This document shows, one piece after another, positions 55,357 through 64,000 of a stretch of 64,000 bases of DNA. Each line of letters opens with the position of its first letter. Positions within the stretch are counted from its first letter, which is position 1. The stretch spans positions 1-64,000 of the forward strand of contig NZ_PNNA01000032.1 of assembly GCF_013823965.1 (NCBI RefSeq), given 5' to 3'. The translations under genes and the position numbers were made by a program. Below the pieces are notes generated by a model. It was not told where the DNA came from and made no database searches. It saw nothing but the letters and a program-made list of their open reading frames with translations. The stretch is from Flavobacterium sp. (GTDB lineage: Bacteria > Bacteroidota > Bacteroidia > Flavobacteriales > Flavobacteriaceae).

Positions 55357-56268
55357 TTAATTCAAACTTCTGTACTCATTCGGAGTATAACCTACCCTTT
55401 GCTTAAATAATCTTGAAAAATGTTGAGGATATTTGAAACCGAGTTCGTAAGCAATTTCATTTACTGTTTTATTATCACTTAAAATTTGATTTTTGGCTAC
55501 ATCAATTATTTTATTTTGAATATACTCTTGAGCCGATTTCCCAGTTTCTTTTTTAATCAAATCACCAAAATAATTGGCTGATAAATGCAGTTCGTCAGCA
55601 CAATAGGCAACTGATGGCAAACCGATAGTATTGGGTTTATCTGATGCAAAATAATGATTTAAAATATCTTCAAATTTTTCTAAAACACCTTTATTTACAC
55701 TTTCTCTAGTTATAAATTGCCGGTCATAAAATCGGTCACAATAGTTGAGGAACAACTCAATATTAGAAGCAATCAGTTTCTTGCTGTGCTTGTCCACACC
55801 AATTTCTAACTCCGATTTTATTTTGGAAAAACTATCCAAAACAATTTGTCGTTCACGCTCTGATAAGTGTAAAGCTTCATTAGTATGGTAACTAAAGAAA
55901 TTATAATCATTCAAACTTTTAAAAAGCGATGTACCGTGTACTAAATCAGGATGAAAAACCAGTGCATATCCTTTAGGCTGATATACCTCACCTGTAGTTT
56001 CGATCTCCATTACTTGTCCAGGAGCGGTAAAAACCAATGTCCCTTCTTGATAATCGTAATAATTGCAGCCATAACGTAAATCACCACATTTTATATCCTT
56101 CAAAAAAATGCAATAAAAACCATAGTAAATCTTGACACTTTTTTGACCATTCCAGGATCTTTCACTTGCTTTTGAAAAATCGATGACACTGATCAATGGA
56201 TGCAAAGTTTCCGTATTGTTAAAATCGTTGTATTGACTAATGGTCTCAAACTTGACTATATTTTCCAT
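55357..56268 (-). CDS. AraC-family transcriptional regulator (copy 1)
   Basis: The start at 56268 (MENIVKFETISQYN) is chosen by analogy with the paralogue at 59601; the frame is open further upstream. About 303 residues: an N-terminal cupin-like sensor (~20-170) with YGCNYYDYQEGTLVFTAPGQV, and a C-terminal pair of helix-turn-helices (~205-303; TVNEIAYELGFKYPQHFSRLFKQRVGYTPNEYR). It is divergent from an aldo/keto reductase operon that it probably controls. Codon use is TTA-rich compared with the core genes. Confidence 0.88.
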   Translation of the reverse strand: MENIVKFETISQYNDFNNTETLHPLISVIDFSKASERSWNGQKSVKIYYGFYCIFLKDIKCGDLRYGCNYYDYQEGTLVFTAPGQVMEIETTGEVYQPKGYALVFHPDLVHGTSLFKSLNDYNFFSYHTNEALHLSERERQIVLDSFSKIKSELEIGVDKHSKKLIASNIELFLNYCDRFYDRQFITRESVNKGVLEKFEDILNHYFASDKPNTIGLPSVAYCADELHLSANYFGDLIKKETGKSAQEYIQNKIIDVAKNQILSDNKTVNEIAYELGFKYPQHFSRLFKQRVGYTPNEYRSLN

Positions 56269-56441
56269 AAATTCACTCATTTGATGACACAAATTTAGAC
56301 ATTTAACAACATCAATGACCACGCTGTTAGAGCAATAAGTAATATTGGTAGAACAATCCGTAATCAATATACTTTCCACTTCGATTTTCTAGAGGAAATT
56401 TGCATAACAGAAATATAAGTTCGCTTTTTCTGGAATAATAA

Positions 56442-57317
<876 letters not shown>

Positions 57318-57344
57318 AAGACATTAACCTTTAAAAAATAAATT

Positions 57345-58487
<1,143 letters not shown>

Positions 58488-58579
58488 ATGAATAAAATTA
58501 ATCCCTTGGGTGAAATTGTCAAAAATCTCGGTTTGAGCTAGATTTTTTTTTAAAAGCAATATAAAATGCCCTTTTCTTT

Positions 58580-58603
58580 GTCAGGCTGAGCTTGTCGAAG
58601 CCC
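58580..58603. repeat. Dispersed CTGAGCTTGTCGAAG element
   Basis: The core CTGAGCTTGTCGAAG is flanked by GG and CC so that GGCT...AGCC can pair. The core is recalled as a very frequent dispersed repeat in Bacteroidetes and other genomes; the rest of the 58488-58704 gap shows nothing clear. Confidence 0.55.
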
Positions 58604-58704
58604 TTTCAAATAAAAACGTCAGCAGTGTTTTTGCGTAATGGAATGAAGCAAAAAAAGTATGGAGAACCGTTTTCATCCAAGGGGGTAAATTTCTTTCCAA
58701 AAAT

Positions 58705-59601
58705 CTAATTAAGATTCCTGTATTCATTGGGTGTTACGGTTGTTTTTAGTTTGAACAATCGGGTAAAATGTTGTTGGTATTTGAAACCCAATTCCGTTGC
58801 AATGTCATTGATGTTTTTTGTGGCATCAAACATTCTCAGTTTTGCTTCATCAATCAAGCGCGATTGTATGTAATCCAAGGCGGTGCTGCCCGTTTCTTTC
58901 TTGATTAGGTCGCCAAAATAGTTTGGAGACAGAAAAAGTTCCTCGGCACAATAGGCAACGGTGGGCAATCCTAGAAGCGCTGCTTTGCCGGATTTGAAAT
59001 AGTCGCTCAGCAAATTTTCAAACCGGGCCAAAATATCTTTGTTGGCATTGCTTCGCGTAATGAATTGGCGGTCATAATAACGTTGGCAATAGTTCAAAAA
59101 CAGTTCAATGTTTGACACAATAAGCGTATTGCTGTGTTTATCAATGTTTTGTTCAATTTCCTCGTGAATTTTTTTCAGGCAGTCAACAACGGTTTGTCGT
59201 TCTTTCTTTGACAAATGCAAAGCTTCGTTTACTTCGTAGGAAAAGAAACTATAATCCTTGATGGTTTTTGACAAATGGGTTCTCGCAATCAAATCGGGGT
59301 GAAAAATCAATCCATATCCTGACGGCTTTGTGGCAATACCCTTGCTGTCAATTCCATATACTTGTCCGGGTGAAATAAAAACCAAGGTTCCGTCCTCATA
59401 ATCATAAGGTTGACAGCCGTAGAGCATATTGCCGCATTTAACGTCCTTCAAGAAAACGGCATAAATCCCCATTCTTCTTCGGAAATGCGTTATCTGCGCC
59501 ATATCGTTAAAATTGATTACGCCAACCAACGGATGCAAAGTGTCGACTCCTGCATATTTGTTGTATTCATTCACGGTGTCTATTCGATCAACTTGTTCCA
59601 T
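58705..59601 (-). CDS. AraC-family transcriptional regulator (copy 2)
   Basis: A 298-residue paralogue of the regulator at 55357-56268: same layout, with a cupin-like sensor (YGCQPYDYEDGTLVFISPGQV) and a C-terminal AraC DNA-binding domain (INDIATELGFKYQQHFTRLFKLKTTVTPNEYRNLN). The two are clearly homologous along their whole length, but codon use differs: this copy favours TTG and GC-ending codons. It is divergent from the cyclophilin/cupin genes, its likely target operon. Confidence 0.9.
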   Translation of the reverse strand: MEQVDRIDTVNEYNKYAGVDTLHPLVGVINFNDMAQITHFRRRMGIYAVFLKDVKCGNMLYGCQPYDYEDGTLVFISPGQVYGIDSKGIATKPSGYGLIFHPDLIARTHLSKTIKDYSFFSYEVNEALHLSKKERQTVVDCLKKIHEEIEQNIDKHSNTLIVSNIELFLNYCQRYYDRQFITRSNANKDILARFENLLSDYFKSGKAALLGLPTVAYCAEELFLSPNYFGDLIKKETGSTALDYIQSRLIDEAKLRMFDATKNINDIATELGFKYQQHFTRLFKLKTTVTPNEYRNLN

Positions 59602-59759
59602 ATCTTTTTGAATTACAATACAAATTTAGCAAACCCAAACGCCCCTTTGGCAAATTCAAGGCAAAATCAGTAAAAGTGGTAAAAAGAAAAGTAATCTGTA
59701 TAAAGTAGTTGCAAACATCTCTGTCGACCTTTGCATCAGAAATAAATTCTTTACCAAGA

Positions 59760-60110
59760 ATGCAAATTAAAATCACTATAAACGGCAAAACGGCAACGGC
59801 AGTATTGCATGACAACCCAACCAGCAGGGATTTTGTGGCACAACTTCCTATGACTTTGGAACTGGAAGATTACAATGGCAAGGAAAAAATTTGTTTGTTG
59901 GCAAACAAGTTGACTTCCGAAAACGCGCCAAAAGGACACAGACCATCCATTGACGAGCTAACCTATTACAAACCTTGGGGAAATTTGGCATTGTTCTACA
60001 AAGAGGCAGCTTATGCAAACGGACTCATTGCAATGGGTAAAATCATTTCGGGTATGGAAGTACTGGAAACCAATGGCTCAATATCGGCAACATTTGAATT
60101 AATGCACTAA
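59760..60110 (+). CDS. Cyclophilin-like fold protein
   Basis: A 116-residue protein of the bacterial cyclophilin-like domain family (all-beta, no signal peptide). The ATG at 59760 starts MQIKITINGKTATAVLHDNPTSRDF; an earlier frame start at 59709 adds unlikely residues. Conserved positions include LPMTLELEDYNG and YYKPWGNLALFYK. Family members sit in AraC-regulated clusters of reductases and cupins; their function is not established. Its stop codon is directly followed by the cupin ATG. Confidence 0.85.
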   Translation: MQIKITINGKTATAVLHDNPTSRDFVAQLPMTLELEDYNGKEKICLLANKLTSENAPKGHRPSIDELTYYKPWGNLALFYKEAAYANGLIAMGKIISGMEVLETNGSISATFELMH

Positions 60111-60620
60111 ATGAAAAACGGGATAATGAGAAAAATTTATAAAACAATAGCTTTCAATACTTTAATAACTTTTGTAGCTTGCAGTAACATTAAAAATCAA
60201 GTAAAAATGACAACAGAAAATAACACCTCCCTTTTTCCAAAAGGAGAAAAACTAACCAACGATTGGTTTACTGGAAATGCCTATTTGCAACTGCTTTTGG
60301 CAAAAGACAAGAACAACAATTTTGTTATGGGTAGCGTAACATTTAAACCGGGAGCAAGAACCAACTGGCACAAGCATCCAAAAGGTCAGGTACTGATTGT
60401 AACCGAAGGACAAGGATTATATCAGGAAAAAGGCAAAGCTGCCCAAATCATCAAAAAAGGAGATGTAATTAACATTCCTGAAAATGTGGAACATTGGCAC
60501 GGCGCTACTGCAAAAACAAAAATGGTACACATTGCAATTACCAATTATGAAGGTGAAATCAATGCAGTTTGGCTAAATCCGGTAACAGAGGAAGAATTTA
60601 ATTCAGCCAATGAAAATTAA
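60111..60620 (+). CDS. Cupin-domain protein, probably exported
   Basis: A 169-residue protein whose C-terminal ~105 residues form one cupin: motif 1 TNWHKHPKGQVLIVTEGQG (metal histidines) and motif 2 INIPENVEHWHGA. An in-frame ATG at 60126 gives MRKIYKTIAFNTLITFVACS, a possible lipoprotein signal; this start may be the true one. Such cupins next to carboxymuconolactone-decarboxylase genes often act on small oxidised substrates. Overlaps no gene; the remnant at 60630 follows. Confidence 0.85.
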   Translation: MKNGIMRKIYKTIAFNTLITFVACSNIKNQVKMTTENNTSLFPKGEKLTNDWFTGNAYLQLLLAKDKNNNFVMGSVTFKPGARTNWHKHPKGQVLIVTEGQGLYQEKGKAAQIIKKGDVINIPENVEHWHGATAKTKMVHIAITNYEGEINAVWLNPVTEEEFNSANEN

Positions 60621-60629
60621 GCAATCAAA

Positions 60630-60925
60630 ATGATGAGAAAAAACAAATTTTTAAAAGGGTTCCTATTTCTTGTCTTGGCGATAAATACAAATAAAATGAA
60701 TGCGCAAAATAAAACGGAAAATGCCCTAAATAGCCAACAGCAAAGCCTTGTGAAAATTTCGGCACTCACGGCAACAGGGGATTTGATGAATTTTAAAAAT
60801 TCAGTTGGACAACGGAATGAATGCCGTAAATGTGGAATTATCACGTGAAGATTTGCAAAAATTAAAAAATTAAAATCGAGGGAGCTCGTTATCCTGAAGC
60901 CGCCGAGAAAATGACGGGACTTTAA
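60630..60925 (+). pseudogene. Chimeric remnant: carboxymuconolactone decarboxylase start joined to aldo/keto reductase end
   Basis: The intact frame (60630-60848) opens with a signal peptide and QQQSLVKISALTATGDL, which matches the beginning of secreted carboxymuconolactone decarboxylase-like proteins. From about 60802 a different frame reads NGMNAVNVELSREDLQKL and, after another shift near 60872, KIEGARYPEAAEKMTGL, stopping at 60925. Those stretches match the C-terminus of aldo/keto reductases. So a deletion seems to have fused the 5' end of one gene to the 3' end of another, with frameshifts. Neither enzyme can be made. Confidence 0.65.
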
Positions 60926-60955
60926 TACATTGTTCAACCCTAAAAATGGTAAATT

Positions 60956-62140
60956 ATGGAGGAAAATAAAAAACAACAATCAAGAAGAGAATTTATTCAA
61001 ACAAGTGCATTGGCTGGTGCGGGTATTATGCTTGCTACTTCTTTGCAACTTTTTTCACAAAACAATAATTCAAAAAAAATGAACAATACAATAAAATCAA
61101 AAGGCTTTGCTGGAAAAGATATACACGGCAAATTGGAACTATGGAACTTTGAGCGCAGAGCTGTTGGTGATAACGACATTTTAATAGATATTAAATTTTC
61201 TGGAATTTGTCATTCAGATATTCATACCATAAAAGGTCATTGGGGACCACAAAAATATCCTCAAGTTCCAGGTCATGAAATTGCAGGAATAGTAACTGCA
61301 GTTGGAAAAAATGTGACCAAATTTAAGATTGGAGATCAAGCAGGCGTTGGCTGTATGGTTGACAGTTGTATGGAATGCAACAGTTGCAAAAACGGTGAAG
61401 AACATCATTGCGAAACTACCGGAATGGTGGGTACTTATGGCGCAACAGACCCAACTTCTCCTTCAGGTATTACTCAAGGGGGATATTCTAATAACATAGT
61501 GGTAAAAGAACATTTTGCAATCAAAATTCCTAACAACATAGATTTAAAATATGCAGCACCATTATTATGTGCAGGAATTACAACTTACTCGCCTTTGATG
61601 AGAGAAAACTTCAAAAAAGGAGATAAAATAGGAATAATTGGAATTGGCGGACTTGGTCATATTGCCATTAAATTGGCAGTTTCAAAAGGAGCTGAAGTAT
61701 ATGCTTTTACTACTACCGCTGCAAAAAAAGAAGATATTCTTTCCTTTGGTGCCAAAGAAGTGATTGTAGTAGATTCTATTGAAAAATTGAATCCATACAA
61801 AGGAAAGTTAGATTATATGCTTTCAACTGTTCCTTACGATTATGATTTAGCTTCCTATGCCAATTGCGTTAAACCTTATGGTAGTTTCACACAAGTCGGT
61901 ATGCCGATAAATGGTCATTTATCACTCAATAATTTCCAAATGATTTTTAACCGTGTAAACTTCAACGCTTCTTTAATTGGAGGAATTCCAGAAACCCAAG
62001 AAGTAGTAGATTATTGTGCTAAAAATAAAATTTATCCCCAAATTGAGATTATTAAAGCTAATGAAATAAACAATGCTTGGGATAAAGTAGTCAATAAAGA
62101 AGCTCGTTATAGGTATGTGATAGATGCTGCAACTTTTTAA
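60956..62140 (+). CDS. Zinc alcohol dehydrogenase (cinnamyl-type) with twin-arginine signal
   Basis: A 394-residue medium-chain dehydrogenase. The N-terminus SRREFIQTSALAGAGIML is a twin-arginine signal. After it, the catalytic zinc site is GICHSDIHTIKGHWG and GHEIAGIV; the structural zinc cysteines are CMECNSCKNGEEHHC (~150-164); the cofactor fold is IGIIGIGGLGHIA. Resembles YahK/cinnamyl alcohol dehydrogenases that reduce aldehydes with NADPH. TTA-rich codon use like copy 1 of the AraC cluster. Next gene begins 12 bases later. Confidence 0.9.
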   Translation: MEENKKQQSRREFIQTSALAGAGIMLATSLQLFSQNNNSKKMNNTIKSKGFAGKDIHGKLELWNFERRAVGDNDILIDIKFSGICHSDIHTIKGHWGPQKYPQVPGHEIAGIVTAVGKNVTKFKIGDQAGVGCMVDSCMECNSCKNGEEHHCETTGMVGTYGATDPTSPSGITQGGYSNNIVVKEHFAIKIPNNIDLKYAAPLLCAGITTYSPLMRENFKKGDKIGIIGIGGLGHIAIKLAVSKGAEVYAFTTTAAKKEDILSFGAKEVIVVDSIEKLNPYKGKLDYMLSTVPYDYDLASYANCVKPYGSFTQVGMPINGHLSLNNFQMIFNRVNFNASLIGGIPETQEVVDYCAKNKIYPQIEIIKANEINNAWDKVVNKEARYRYVIDAATF

Positions 62141-62151
62141 AAAATAGAAAA

Positions 62152-62907
62152 ATGAAAGAAGAATTTAAAGATAAGGTAGCAGTAGTAACAGGTGCCTCAA
62201 TGGGTATGGGACTTGCAGCAGCAAAAGCATTTGCAGAGGTTGGTGCTCATGTAGCTTTGGTAGATATAATGGATGCCAATGCACAAGCTGAAGAACTTAC
62301 AAAGGCAGGATACAAAGCAGTGGCATTTGTGTGCGATGTAGCCGATGAAAAACAGGTTAAAGCTACCGTAGAAAAAATTGCAGGGCAATTTGGAAGACTT
62401 GATTTTGCATTTAATAATGCAGGCATACAAGCACCACCGCAAGAACTTGCCGATGTAAGCAATGAGATTTATGATCGCACAATGGATGTAAATCTAAAGG
62501 GAATCTGGAATTTTATGAAGTATGAACTGCAGCAGATGCGTAAACAGGGTAATGGAGTCATAGTGAACAATTCTTCTCTTGGCGGATTGGTAGGTGTGCC
62601 TGGGCGTGCTGCTTATCACGCTTCTAAGCATGGCATTTTAGGTATGACGAAAAGTGCAGCTCTGGAGTATGCTTCGCAGGGTATACGAATTAATGCAGTA
62701 TGTCCTGGCATTATTTTAACCCCTATGGTAGAAAGTATGCTTGTTAATGAAGCAGAAGCAATGGATGTATTAATACAGCAGCTCCCTATCAAACGTTTAG
62801 GTAAGGCTGAGGAAATTGCCGATGTGGTACTTTGGCTGTGCAGCAAAGCGTCTACGTATGTAATCGGGCAGGCCATTTCAGTAGACGGAGGTTATACTGC
62901 ACAATAA
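62152..62907 (+). CDS. Short-chain dehydrogenase/reductase
   Basis: A 251-residue SDR. Cofactor motif TGASMGMGLAAAKAF (~14-28), acidic residue in LVDIMD suggesting NAD preference, NNAG (~89), catalytic serine in NNSSLGG and YHASK (~157-161). C-terminus GQAISVDGGY typical of the family. It ends the accessory operon and is followed by a terminator. Codon choice differs from all neighbours: GGG, CTG, CTC and CGC are frequent, suggesting separate origin. Confidence 0.9.
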   Translation: MKEEFKDKVAVVTGASMGMGLAAAKAFAEVGAHVALVDIMDANAQAEELTKAGYKAVAFVCDVADEKQVKATVEKIAGQFGRLDFAFNNAGIQAPPQELADVSNEIYDRTMDVNLKGIWNFMKYELQQMRKQGNGVIVNNSSLGGLVGVPGRAAYHASKHGILGMTKSAALEYASQGIRINAVCPGIILTPMVESMLVNEAEAMDVLIQQLPIKRLGKAEEIADVVLWLCSKASTYVIGQAISVDGGYTAQ

Positions 62908-62974
62908 TTTTAATTATAAAAAAACTATAAAAAAGTTTTGAAGAATTAAATAGCTGTCAAAAACATAACGTTGA

Positions 62975-63006
62975 AAAACACCAGCCATAAATTGACTGGT
63001 GTTTTA
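62975..63006 (+). terminator. Terminator after the SDR gene
   Basis: A 10-bp stem AAAACACCAG/CTGGTGTTTT (62975-62984 with 62996-63005), 11-nt loop, weak T tail. Confidence 0.7.
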
Positions 63007-63057
63007 GTATAATGCCAATCGTTATAAAAAAAATACAACCAAAATCAAATTTTAAAC

Positions 63058-63411
63058 TTGAATAACAAAGCCACGCAACTACTTTCTAAATTAAACGAAC
63101 AATTAAACTTTACCGATTTAGAAATAGATGATTCCATTCAAAGAAGTGAAAGTGCGATAAATATTATTGTAAATTCGATTGAAAAATTGAAGAATATTTT
63201 TGAAAAAGAAAAATACAAATCACAAGAAATAGAAATAGATTTTTTCAAAAATATAAAACCAAAATTTACATCAAAACTAATTTATTACAATGCTATTTAT
63301 AAAATAGAAAGCAAAAAACCTCATGGTGGAGAACGTATTTTAAAGAAATATTTAAACAATGAGGACGGGTCAAGGACGGGTCATAAGCAGGGTTACTGTA
63401 GGGCATCGTAA
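63058..63411 (+). pseudogene. Truncated RteC-like gene
   Basis: A frame opening with TTG whose residues ~1-100 match the N-terminal half of RteC, a regulator of excision and transfer genes in Bacteroides conjugative transposons (IDFFKNIKPKFTSKLIYYN and YKIESKKPHGGERILKKY are recognisable). After NNE the similarity stops and 15 unrelated residues lead to a stop; a normal RteC is about 280 residues or more. At the break the DNA contains two copies of GGACGGGTCA (63363 and 63374) and becomes GC-richer, which suggests a recombination junction. Probably a relic of an integrated mobile element. Confidence 0.7.
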
Positions 63412-63480
63412 TACATACCCCGTATCAAAGGTTAGGTTGTGGTACCCTAAAGGTTTATGAAATATGAGGTGTTTTTCAAA

Positions 63481-63512
63481 CAAAAAAAAGCTATAACAGT
63501 CGTTATAGCTCA
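63481..63512 (-). terminator. Terminator of the E1 dehydrogenase gene
   Basis: A 9-bp stem AGCTATAAC/GTTATAGCT (63489-63497 with 63502-63510) followed on the minus strand by eight T. Confidence 0.85.
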
Positions 63513-63542
63513 TTTATGATATAATAATTTAAAGAAAAACCT

Positions 63543-64000
63543 CTAATACTCCAACAACTCCAACAATTCCTTTTCAAATCTTCCTTTTGGCAAATACTGG
63601 TCTTCCAAGGCTTTGGTAAAAGGAATCGGGCTATCTAAACTCGCCACACGTTTTACGGGAGCGTCGAGATACTGGAAACAATTTTCCATAATCAAGGCCG
63701 AAATATCGCTGGCAATACCGCCAAATAAAGTGTCCTCCTGATAAATAATCGCTCTCCCCGTTTTCTTCACCGAAGCATAAATAGCTTGGGTGTCCAAAGG
63801 TTGCAAGGTTCTTAAATCCAATACATCGGCTGCTATTTCTGGGTTTTTAGCCAAAGTTTCCAATGCCCAATGGACTGCGGCACCAAAAGCGATAATGGTA
63901 ACCTGGTTTCCTTCTTTCAGCAAAGCCGCTTTCCCTAACGGAATCGTGTAATAATCCGTTGGCACATCTTGGTAGATACTTCTGTACAATTGTTTGTGTT
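63543..64000 (-). CDS. 2-oxoacid dehydrogenase E1 component, C-terminal part (partial)
   Basis: The frame runs off the window end, so only about 152 C-terminal residues are visible. They form the transketolase C-terminal domain of an E1 beta subunit or of the fused alpha/beta E1 usual in flavobacteria: YTIPLGKAALLKEGNQVTIIAFG, DLRTLQPLDTQAIYASVKKTGRAIIYQED, and PVKRVASLDSPIPF. Acts in the branched-chain keto acid, pyruvate or acetoin dehydrogenase complex; DSPIPFTKALEDQYLP favours the branched-chain or pyruvate type. The substrate cannot be fixed from this part. Confidence 0.88.
   Translation of the reverse strand, partial: HKQLYRSIYQDVPTDYYTIPLGKAALLKEGNQVTIIAFGAAVHWALETLAKNPEIAADVLDLRTLQPLDTQAIYASVKKTGRAIIYQEDTLFGGIASDISALIMENCFQYLDAPVKRVASLDSPIPFTKALEDQYLPKGRFEKELLELLEY

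Noticed and set aside
63360..63470. GC-richer stretch as a tRNA or tmRNA gene
   Set aside because: No cloverleaf, T-loop GTTCGA or acceptor stem could be drawn.

Overview
The window looks like a chromosomal segment of a Flavobacterium-type member of the Bacteroidetes. It is AT-rich, its promoters carry the TAnnTTTG -7 element of that phylum instead of a sigma70 -10 box, and it holds a T9SS sorting-domain protein, an RND pump fused to its outer-membrane partner, a fused hisIE, an RteC remnant and several flavobacterial proteins of unknown function. No rRNA, tRNA, CRISPR array or intact transposase was seen.

Layout: (1) 0-5 kb, housekeeping: 3' end of sucD, a GIY-YIG-like protein, fabG, a VWA membrane protein and a DUF1275 protein. 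(2) 5.1-16 kb, a metal and redox block: an OmpR-type response regulator and sensor kinase, a tandem DNA box, a CzcA-like RND pump fused to a TolC-like domain, its lipoprotein adaptor, a ferritin-like/VIT1 transporter, a DUF2231-like membrane protein, a small cytochrome b and a ten-heme cytochrome c. (3) 16-21 kb: an AspT/YidE-type antiporter, a ThrE-type exporter and pckA. (4) 21.2-28.8 kb, the complete histidine operon hisGDCBHAF(IE), preceded by an attenuator whose leader peptide has four consecutive His codons. (5) 28.8-43.5 kb, mixed housekeeping: M17 and M1 peptidases, thioesterase, helicases, a T9SS cargo protein, NDH-2, and a cNMP/CBS/DUF294 protein next to a degenerate DnaQ-like protein, with gene remnants between them. 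(6) 43.7-51.9 kb, minus strand, branched-chain amino acids: leuA, leuB, then an attenuator with an Ile/Val/Leu-rich leader peptide, then ilvD, ilvB, ilvN, ilvC. leuC and leuD are absent. (7) 52-55 kb: a flavobacterial helical protein and tnaA. (8) 55.3-63.4 kb, an accessory mosaic: two AraC regulators, aldo/keto reductases, a cyclophilin-like protein, a cupin, an alcohol dehydrogenase, an SDR, a chimeric scar gene and a truncated rteC. (9) The far end holds the C-terminal part of a 2-oxoacid dehydrogenase E1 subunit on the minus strand.

The most unexplained signal is not a gene. Many operon junctions are filled with tandem 7-base units that obey a common rule: units ending in AG on one side, units starting with CT on the other. 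They occur after fabG, hisB, hisH and hisF, between ilvD and ilvB, and after a helicase gene. In hisH the units encode the last residues of the protein. The his operon also carries three hairpins that share one sequence but differ by a compensated base pair.

Functionally, the his and ilv operons are each controlled by transcription attenuation readable from the sequence. The two-component system probably controls the RND pump through the tandem box. All functional calls rest on motifs and family recall; no database search was possible.
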